Notes under the pieces: model-generated
The model's input: only the letters and a program-made list of their open reading frames with translations
The model's database searches: none
Told to the model about the DNA's origin: nothing
Position numbers and translations under genes: made by a program
NCBI GenBank assembly: GCA_963712995.1
Contig: CAVQKH010000040.1
Span: forward strand, 1 to 64,000
DNA length: 64,000 nt
From: GCA-003244245 sp963712995
GTDB lineage: Bacteria; Actinomycetota; Actinomycetes; Mycobacteriales; Pseudonocardiaceae
Direction of reading: 5' to 3'
Shown: piece after piece, positions 57,985 through 64,000 of the stretch
How the letters are laid out: each line of letters opens with the position of its first letter
Position numbering within the stretch: the stretch's first letter is position 1

Positions 57985-59492
57985 CTGAGTCGGTGCAGTT
58001 GGAGTCCGGTGTGAATGGCCATCCCCAGAATGGGCAGGCGCCACAGTTGACTTTGGCCACGGAGGCCGCGCGCAATCTGGCGACGACGACCAAGTCCGTG
58101 CCGCAGATGCAGGAGATCACCTCGCGCTGGCTGCTGCGAGTGTTGCCGTGGGTGGAGGCCACCGGTGGAACGTTCCGGGTGAACCGCCGGGCGAATTACA
58201 TGGTGGGCGACGGTCGAGTGTCATTCACGATGAATGGAGACGCCGACATACGGGTCATTCCCGACGAGCTGCGTGAGCTGCCGATGCTGCGGGATTTCAC
58301 TGATCATCCAGACGTGCTGACTGAACTGGCGAGCCGGTTCGAGCAGCGCGACATCGACGCCGGGAGCACGATCGTGCAGGCGGGCGATCAGGCTGATCAG
58401 CTGTTTCTCATCGCCCATGGCAAGGTCAACAAAATCGGCCCGGGAAAGTACGGCGAGCCGACGGTGCTGGCCGTCCTGGCCGACGGCGACTATTTCGGTG
58501 ACCGCGAGTTGGTCGAGTCCCAGGACACCTGGTCCTATACGGTCACCGCAGTGACCCCGTGCAAGGTACTCGCACTGCCCGAACAGGCCTTCCAGCAGAT
58601 AGCCGATCAGTCCGACCCGCTGCGGGAGAGTGTCGCGCGGTACCGGGCCACCGCCGACCACGACCAGAACGAATTTGGTGAGGCTGCCATCAAGCTCACC
58701 GCTGGCCACGAGCAGGAACACACGCTGGAAGGCACGTTCGCCGACTACGAACTCAAGCCCAGGGAGTACCAGCTCAGCGTGGCCCAGACAGTCCTTCGGG
58801 TGCACACCCGGGTGGCGGATCTGTACAACAACCCGATGAACCAGGTCGAAGAGCAACTCCGGCTGACCGTCGAAGCCCTGCGCGAACGCCAAGAGAACGA
58901 ACTGATCAACAACCGTGATTTCGGGTTACTCCACAATGCCGACTTCAGACAGCGAATCAGCACCCATGCCGGGGCGCCCACACCGGATGACCTCGACGAG
59001 CTGCTGGCCACCGTGTGGAAGGACCCGGACGTATTGCTGGCTCATCCCCGAACCATCGCCGCTTTCGGCCGGGAATGCAACCGCCGGGGGATCTACCCGC
59101 AGGGCATCGACATCAGCGGTCACAAGGTGCCGGCCTGGCGCGGCGTGCCTCTCCTGCCCTGTAACAAGATCCCCGTGGACAAACGTCACCAGACCAGTTC
59201 CATTCTGCTGCTCCGGACCGGTTTGGAGAAGCAAGGGGTGATCGGCCTGCACCAGACCGGTCTTCCCGATGAGGTCCAGCCCGGATTGAACGTCCGCTTC
59301 ATGGGCATCGACGAGAAGGCCATCATCTCGTACCTGGTCAGCGCGTACTACTCGGCCGCTGTCATGGTTCCCGATGCCATCGCCATCCTGGAGAATGTCG
59401 AGACGGCACGTTTCGACGACTTGTCGGCGCCGACCACTCCGCAACCTCCCTCGTCTGAGACGCCCTCGAAGTCCGCGAAGAAGTCAAAATAG
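57981..59492 (+). CDS. Family 2B encapsulin shell protein 1 (cyclic-nucleotide-binding-domain type)
   Basis: This 503-aa protein has an HK97 phage-coat-like fold with an inserted cyclic-nucleotide-binding domain, as in Family 2B encapsulins. Residues 22-85 (LTLATEAARNLATTTKSVPQ, WLLRVLPWVEATGGTFRVNR) are the N-terminal arm. Residues about 95-225 are the inserted domain. From about 255 the coat fold continues (YQLSVAQTVLRVHTRVADLY, NNPMNQVEEQLRLT, PHxRTIAAFGRECNRRGIYP, WRGVPLLPCNKIPV, VIGLHQTGLPDEVQPGLNVR). A Pro/Ser/Lys-rich tail (about 480-503) is absent from the second shell. The pocket motif FGDRELVES lacks the usual R-x-A-T/S residues, so nucleotide binding is doubtful. First structural gene of the operon. 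Confidence 0.9.
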   Translation: MTESVQLESGVNGHPQNGQAPQLTLATEAARNLATTTKSVPQMQEITSRWLLRVLPWVEATGGTFRVNRRANYMVGDGRVSFTMNGDADIRVIPDELRELPMLRDFTDHPDVLTELASRFEQRDIDAGSTIVQAGDQADQLFLIAHGKVNKIGPGKYGEPTVLAVLADGDYFGDRELVESQDTWSYTVTAVTPCKVLALPEQAFQQIADQSDPLRESVARYRATADHDQNEFGEAAIKLTAGHEQEHTLEGTFADYELKPREYQLSVAQTVLRVHTRVADLYNNPMNQVEEQLRLTVEALRERQENELINNRDFGLLHNADFRQRISTHAGAPTPDDLDELLATVWKDPDVLLAHPRTIAAFGRECNRRGIYPQGIDISGHKVPAWRGVPLLPCNKIPVDKRHQTSSILLLRTGLEKQGVIGLHQTGLPDEVQPGLNVRFMGIDEKAIISYLVSAYYSAAVMVPDAIAILENVETARFDDLSAPTTPQPPSSETPSKSAKKSK

Positions 59493-59507
59493 CGTGGAGG
59501 GCGGGCC

Positions 59508-61823
59508 ATGCAACCCTACGAACTACCAGATTTCTACATGCCGTACCCGGCGCGGTGCAATCCCCACCTCGACGTGGCACGCACACACACAAAGGCGTGG
59601 GCCCGGGAGATGGGCATGCTGGACGCGCCAGCCGACGGGACTGGCCAGCATATCCGGAATGAACGCAGTATCTGGGATGAGCGCATGTTCGACTCCATGG
59701 ACTTCGCTCTGCTGTGCGCGTACACCCATCCCGACACACCGAGCCGCGAGCTCGACCTGGTGACCGACTGGTACGTCTGGGTGTTCTACTTCGATGATCA
59801 TTTCTTGGAGGTCTACAAGCGAAGCCAGGATCAGGCGGGCGCGAAGGAATACCTCGACGGACTGCCGGCGTTCATGCCGGTGGATCTCGCCGATCCGGCA
59901 GATCTTGCCGACGCAGTCCCGGAACCGACGAATCCGGTCGAACGTGGGTTGATCGATCTGTGGGCACGGACCGCCCCGAACAGGTCATTGGAGTGGCGGC
60001 GGCGGTTTTTCGAGAGCACCAGGAACCTGCTCTACGAGTCGACCTGGGAACTCGCCAACATCAGCGGTAACCGGATCCCGAACCCGATCGAGTACGTCGA
60101 GGTGCGCCGCAAGGTCGGCGGCGCACCGTGGTCGGCAGACCTCGTCGAGCACGCCACGTTCGTCGAGATCCCGGCCAGGATCGCGGACGCCCGGCCGATG
60201 CGTGTCCTGAAGGACGCATTCGCCGACGGGGTGCATCTGCGCAACGACATCTTCTCCTACCAGCGGGAAACCGAGAACGAAGGAGAGATCAACAACTGCG
60301 TTCTGGTGCTGGAGCGGTTCCTGGACGTCAGCCCGCAGCGGGCCGCGGACCTGACCAATGACATCATGACCTCCCGCCTGCAGCAGTTCGAGAACACCAC
60401 CCTCACCGAGCTGCCCTCGCTGTTCGAGGAGAACGGCCTGAACCTGCTGGAACGCGAGAGCGTGCTGCTGTATGTCAAGGGCCTGCAAGATTGGCAGTCG
60501 GGTGGCCACGAGTGGCACCTGCGCTCGAGCCGCTACATGAACGAGGGGGCGAATCCCCAACCGTCCGTGGCGCAGCGCCTACTCGACGGACCCCTGGGTC
60601 TGGGTACCTCGGCAGCGCGGTTGACATTGACACCAGTGACAGTGACACCACTGACGTTGTCACCCGGAACCTTGGGTCTCCAGCGACTCAGAAATTACAC
60701 GCACGTACCCTATGCCGCCGTCGGGCCGACCACCTTGCCCGATTTCTACATGCCCTACACCGCGCGGGTCAATGAAAACCAGGAGCGGTCACGCCGGTAT
60801 TGCATCGACTGGGCCCGCCAGATGGGCATACTGGACTCCCTCCCGGGAGGTATCGGAATCTGGGACGAGGAGAACCTCGCGTTGTTCGATTTCGCCGTGT
60901 GCGCGGCACGCATCCACCCGGATGCGTCGGGTCCTGAGCTCGATCTGTCCTCGGTGTGGCTGACCTGGGGGACCTACGGCGACGACTACTACCCGGTGGT
61001 CTTCGGGACAGCCCGGGACATGGCGGGCGCGAAACTGCTCAACGCCCGGTTGTCGGAGTTCATGCCGCTGGACTGCAGCGCCACACCACCGCCGGTCAAC
61101 CCGCTGGAGACCGGACTGGCCGACCTGTGGCTCCGTACGGCGAGCCCGATGACCATCGATCAGCGGCGCCAGTTCCGCCGCGGTGTGGAGCTCATGACGG
61201 AAAGCTGGTTGTGGGAGCTGGCGAACCACATCCAGCAACGGATCCCCGATCCGGTCGACTACATCGAGATGCGGCGCAGGACGTTCGGCTCGGATATGAC
61301 GATGGCGTTGGCTCGTATCACGAGGGCAGGGATGATCCCGCCCGAGCTGCTGCGCACCCGGGCGATGCGTGGCCTGGAGAATTCGGCCATGGACTACGCC
61401 TGCTTCACGAACGACATCTTCTCCTACCAGAAGGAGATCGAGTTCGAAGGTGAGCTGCACAACGCCGTGCTGGTCGTTGAGAAATTCCTCGACATCGATC
61501 GCAGGCAAGCCGTCGGAGCCGTCAACGACCTGATGACCGCGCGGATGCAGCAGTTCGAGCACATCAGTGCCACTGAGCTGCCCGTCCTCGTCGAAGAATT
61601 CGACTTGGACACGGACAACCGCGACGCTCTGGACGGCTACGTCGTAGGGCTGCAGGACTGGATGGCCGGCATCCTCGACTGGCATAGATTGTGTGGCCGG
61701 TATGACGAATCGGCGTTGCGCCGACGCTACCGGAGAGCACCACGGCGCTTCGGCGGCCCTACCGGGTTGGGCACATCCGCTGCTGTCATCGGATCACTGA
61801 ACAATCTGAGAACTCCTGCTTAA
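59508..61823 (+). CDS. geoA: Geosmin synthase (bifunctional germacradienol/geosmin synthase), likely encapsulin cargo
   Basis: This 771-aa protein has two class I terpene synthase domains. The N-terminal one has WVFYFDDHFLEVYKRSQ (DDHFLE, 96-101) and NDIFSYQRE (Asn246, Ser250, Glu254), converting farnesyl diphosphate to germacradienol. The C-terminal one (from about 408) has DDYYP (492-496) and CFTNDIFSYQKE (Asn635). This is the standard geosmin synthase layout. The linker (about 345-405) contains SVAQRLLDGPLGLGTSAARL (353-372) and a Thr/Pro-rich run. The C-terminus has GGPTGLGTSAAVIG. The gene lies between the two shell genes, 15 and 45 bp away, with a ribosome binding site GGAGGG. Confidence 0.95.
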   Translation: MQPYELPDFYMPYPARCNPHLDVARTHTKAWAREMGMLDAPADGTGQHIRNERSIWDERMFDSMDFALLCAYTHPDTPSRELDLVTDWYVWVFYFDDHFLEVYKRSQDQAGAKEYLDGLPAFMPVDLADPADLADAVPEPTNPVERGLIDLWARTAPNRSLEWRRRFFESTRNLLYESTWELANISGNRIPNPIEYVEVRRKVGGAPWSADLVEHATFVEIPARIADARPMRVLKDAFADGVHLRNDIFSYQRETENEGEINNCVLVLERFLDVSPQRAADLTNDIMTSRLQQFENTTLTELPSLFEENGLNLLERESVLLYVKGLQDWQSGGHEWHLRSSRYMNEGANPQPSVAQRLLDGPLGLGTSAARLTLTPVTVTPLTLSPGTLGLQRLRNYTHVPYAAVGPTTLPDFYMPYTARVNENQERSRRYCIDWARQMGILDSLPGGIGIWDEENLALFDFAVCAARIHPDASGPELDLSSVWLTWGTYGDDYYPVVFGTARDMAGAKLLNARLSEFMPLDCSATPPPVNPLETGLADLWLRTASPMTIDQRRQFRRGVELMTESWLWELANHIQQRIPDPVDYIEMRRRTFGSDMTMALARITRAGMIPPELLRTRAMRGLENSAMDYACFTNDIFSYQKEIEFEGELHNAVLVVEKFLDIDRRQAVGAVNDLMTARMQQFEHISATELPVLVEEFDLDTDNRDALDGYVVGLQDWMAGILDWHRLCGRYDESALRRRYRRAPRRFGGPTGLGTSAAVIGSLNNLRTPA

Positions 61824-61868
61824 ATCGCCGGTCGACGTTTACGCTTCGAGTGATGGGCGGTGTGTGTC

Positions 61869-63275
61869 GTGACTGAGTCGGTGCAGGTGGAGTCTCGCGT
61901 GAATGGTGAGCAGCCGCAGCTGAGTCTGGCGACGGCGGCCGCCCGCAATCTGGCGACGACGACGAAATCCGTACCGCAGATGCAGGAGATCACGTCGCGT
62001 TGGTTGCTGCGGGTGCTGCCGTGGGTGGAGGCCTCCGGCGGGACATTCCGGGTAAACCGCCGGTTGACCTACACGGTCGGTGACGGTCGGGTGACGTTCA
62101 CCACGGCAGGCACCGAGATACGAGTTGTTCCCGAGGAACTATGCGAGTTGCCGGTGTTGCGAGGTTTCACCGATACCGAGTTATTAACAGCGTTGGCCGA
62201 CCAGTGTGTGCAACGGGAGTTCGAGGCCGGTAACACGCTGGTGACGACGGGCCAGCCGGCCGATCAGGTATTCCTCATCGCTCACGGCAAAGTCAACAAG
62301 ATCGGTCCAGGGCGCTACGGCGACTCGACGATCGTGGATGTCCTCGCCGACGGCGACTATTTCGGTGATCGGGAGTTGATCGAGCCGCCGCAGGATTGGG
62401 CCTTCACGATCACGGCGGCGACCGCGTGCACCGTGCTGACCCTGCCCCGCCAGGCGTTCGAGGAGTCGGTGAGCCGGTCCGACGCCCTGCACGCTCACAT
62501 TGAGCGATTCCGGGCTCACAACGGGCGAGCGCAGAACAAACGCGGCGAGGCTGCCATCACTCTGACGTCAGGACATACCGGGGAACCGGAGCTGGCGGGC
62601 ACGTTCGTCGACTACGAGACCACCCCCCGGGAATACGAGCTCAGCGTCGCCCAGACAGTCCTTCGGGTGCATACCCGGGTGGCGGATCTGTACAACAATC
62701 CGATGAGTCAGGTCGAAGAACAGCTGCGGTTGACCACCGAGGCCCTCCGGGAACGCCAGGAGGACGAGCTGATCAACAACCGGGACTTCGGATTGCTGCA
62801 CAACGCCGACCTCGCCCAGCGCATCCACGCCCGCACCGGCCCGCCCACCCCCGACGACCTCGACGAACTGCTCAGCCGCCGGAGAAAATCACGGTTCTTC
62901 CTGGCCCATCCCCACACGATCGCCGCCTTCGGTCGGGAATGCAGCCGCCGGGGCGTCTACCCGCAGAGCGTCGACCTCGACGGCCACACCATGACGGCGT
63001 GGCGCGGGGTACCGATCCTGCCCTGTAACAAGATACCCATCACTGAGCACCGCACCAGCTCGATCCTCGTGATGCGCACCGGCATGGAGGACGAAGGCGT
63101 GATCGGCCTGCACCAGACGGGGATTCCCGATGAAATCGAACCCGGGTGCAACGTCCGATTCATGGGTATCGACGACAAAGCGATCATCTCCTATCTGGTC
63201 AGCACCTACTATTCGGTGGCGGTGCTGGTTCCGGACGCACTGGGAATTCTGGAGAACGTCGAAATCAGTCGATAG
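61869..63275 (+). CDS. Family 2B encapsulin shell protein 2
   Basis: This 468-aa paralogue of 57981-59492 has the same start (TESVQVESRVNGEQPQLSLA), the same inserted cyclic-nucleotide-like domain (FLIAHGKVNKIGPGRYGD, YFGDRELIEPPQ) and the same coat-fold motifs (LRVHTRVADLYNNPMSQVEE, LINNRDFGLLHNADLAQRIH, VIGLHQTGIPDEIEPGCNVR). It ends at EISR with no C-terminal tail. Two distinct shell proteins in one operon may co-assemble or form separate shells. Its start codon is GTG, with a 7-codon upstream frame overlapping it. Confidence 0.9.
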   Translation: MTESVQVESRVNGEQPQLSLATAAARNLATTTKSVPQMQEITSRWLLRVLPWVEASGGTFRVNRRLTYTVGDGRVTFTTAGTEIRVVPEELCELPVLRGFTDTELLTALADQCVQREFEAGNTLVTTGQPADQVFLIAHGKVNKIGPGRYGDSTIVDVLADGDYFGDRELIEPPQDWAFTITAATACTVLTLPRQAFEESVSRSDALHAHIERFRAHNGRAQNKRGEAAITLTSGHTGEPELAGTFVDYETTPREYELSVAQTVLRVHTRVADLYNNPMSQVEEQLRLTTEALRERQEDELINNRDFGLLHNADLAQRIHARTGPPTPDDLDELLSRRRKSRFFLAHPHTIAAFGRECSRRGVYPQSVDLDGHTMTAWRGVPILPCNKIPITEHRTSSILVMRTGMEDEGVIGLHQTGIPDEIEPGCNVRFMGIDDKAIISYLVSTYYSVAVLVPDALGILENVEISR

Positions 63276-63291
63276 GGGAGGCAGCGAGATC

Positions 63292-64000
63292 GTGACCACC
63301 ACTGACGTGATCACCGAGGACCGGTCGGCACGCGAGGTACTCGCGTGGAGCCGCAGCCTCATCGAACCTGCCGTACGCACCGCGGTCCACACACTGCCTT
63401 CCTCGATGCTGCGCATCGCCGGCTATCACTTCGGCTGGTGGAACGAGCACGGACACCCGGAACGTCTCGACGGGGGCAAGGCGATCCGGCCCACGTTGGT
63501 CCTGCTCAGCGCCCAGGCCGTCGGCGCTGCGGCGGCTGCGGCATTGCCGGCAGCGGTCGCCGTGGAGCTGGTGCACAACTTCTCGCTGGTGCACGACGAC
63601 GTCATGGACGGTGACCTGACCCGCCGGCACCGTCGCACGGCGTGGAGTGTGTTCGGGGTCAACGCGGCGATCCTGCTGGGAGATTCGCTGCTGACGCTGG
63701 CGCTGGACGTCCTCGCAGGCAGCGGGCACCCGGCCGCCATGGAGGGAACCCGGATGCTCAGCGCCGCGGTACAGGATCTGGTGGAGGGCCAGTGCGCGGA
63801 TCTGGAGTTCGAACAGCGCGGCCAGGTCGAGCCGTCCGAGTGTGTCCGGATGGCCGAGCGCAAGACCGGGGCCCTGATGGCGTGCGCCTGCGCGATTGGT
63901 GCCTGTTTCGGTGGTGGCAACCCGGAGCAGGTCGAGCGGCTGCGCCGTTTCGGCGCGCACCTGGGTTTGGCCTTTCAACACGTGGACGATCTGTTGGGGA
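63292..64000 (+). CDS. Polyprenyl diphosphate synthase, truncated by the window end
   Basis: At least 236 residues from GTG 63292, after a GGGGAGG ribosome binding site 15 nt from the shell stop. The first aspartate-rich motif is VHNFSLVHDDVMDGDLTRRH and the second begins as HVDDLLG at the window edge. Lys and Arg of the substrate site are in DGGKAIRPTLVLLSAQA. Phe five residues before the first DD motif suggests a short product such as farnesyl diphosphate, the substrate of geosmin synthase. Polyprenyl transferases are known cargo types of Family 2B encapsulins. The 3' end lies outside the window. Confidence 0.92.
   Translation, partial: MTTTDVITEDRSAREVLAWSRSLIEPAVRTAVHTLPSSMLRIAGYHFGWWNEHGHPERLDGGKAIRPTLVLLSAQAVGAAAAAALPAAVAVELVHNFSLVHDDVMDGDLTRRHRRTAWSVFGVNAAILLGDSLLTLALDVLAGSGHPAAMEGTRMLSAAVQDLVEGQCADLEFEQRGQVEPSECVRMAERKTGALMACACAIGACFGGGNPEQVERLRRFGAHLGLAFQHVDDLLG

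Noticed and set aside
59508..61823. Cargo as 2-methylisoborneol synthase, the usual terpene cyclase beside Family 2B encapsulins
   Set aside because: It has two full terpene synthase domains and the geosmin synthase DDHFLE/DDYYP order; the 2-methylisoborneol enzyme has a single domain. No SAM-dependent geranyl diphosphate methyltransferase gene is present.

Overview
The window is 64 kb of very GC-rich DNA from an actinomycete. Several features point to the family Pseudonocardiaceae: many XRE regulators followed by tiny Cys-containing proteins, a DUF397 protein, two DUF574-type SAM-dependent methyltransferases, a PE/DUF3558/PPE/EspG type VII secretion module, paired DUF222-HNH endonucleases, and GTG starts with 4-nt gene overlaps. 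The genus cannot be fixed from sequence alone. I saw no rRNA, tRNA or CRISPR array.

Layout. 1-4.1 kb: a 0.2-kb repeat, a WhiB-like protein, a frameshifted XRE regulator with its small partner, and a DUF222-HNH protein. 4.3-7.5 kb: three unfamiliar genes with zinc ribbons and a shared Gly-rich motif. 7.7-11.4 kb: an operon of a symporter, DUF3311 and GTP-dependent PEP carboxykinase. 11.9-21.3 kb: mostly core genes (methyltransferase, TldD/PmbA peptidase pair, trmB, NYN protein, amidohydrolase, sliding-clamp paralogue). 21.5-32.6 kb: a strongly rearranged accessory zone with a decayed XRE cassette, two near-identical HicAB modules, an orphaned response regulator beside a broken sensor kinase, and one nearly full plus two remnant copies of an nSTAND ATPase/WD40 protein. 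32.5-37.7 kb: VOC protein, uracil/thymine-mismatch glycosylase, second DUF574 methyltransferase, AI-2E-type exporter, and a secreted vanadium haloperoxidase. 37.8-42.5 kb: a broken XRE/DUF397 locus and a frameshifted PE-like/DUF3558/PPE set with an intact EspG chaperone. 42.5-46.9 kb: a MerR-controlled fatty-acid beta-oxidation operon. 47.0-49.4 kb: a coupled EACC1-like/caspase pair in which the caspase is fused through a membrane helix to an amino-acid-type periplasmic binding domain. 49.5-52.6 kb: a TRAP-TAXI transporter. 53.1-55.9 kb: a second DUF222-HNH gene and a threonine aldolase pseudogene.

56.2-64.0 kb holds the most striking locus. A LuxR-type regulator is followed by one operon of two Family 2B (cyclic-nucleotide-domain) encapsulin shell proteins, a bifunctional geosmin synthase between them, and a polyprenyl diphosphate synthase that runs off the edge. 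The reading I favour is a protein-shelled compartment that makes farnesyl diphosphate and turns it into geosmin. The geosmin synthase carries the same Gly-Thr-Ser motif twice, in its linker and at its C-terminus, as a candidate cargo-loading signal.

A second theme is gene decay. About a dozen accessory genes have frameshifts or internal deletions, while the large core genes are intact. This fits real decay of accessory DNA, but homopolymer sequencing errors cannot be excluded for the single-base cases.
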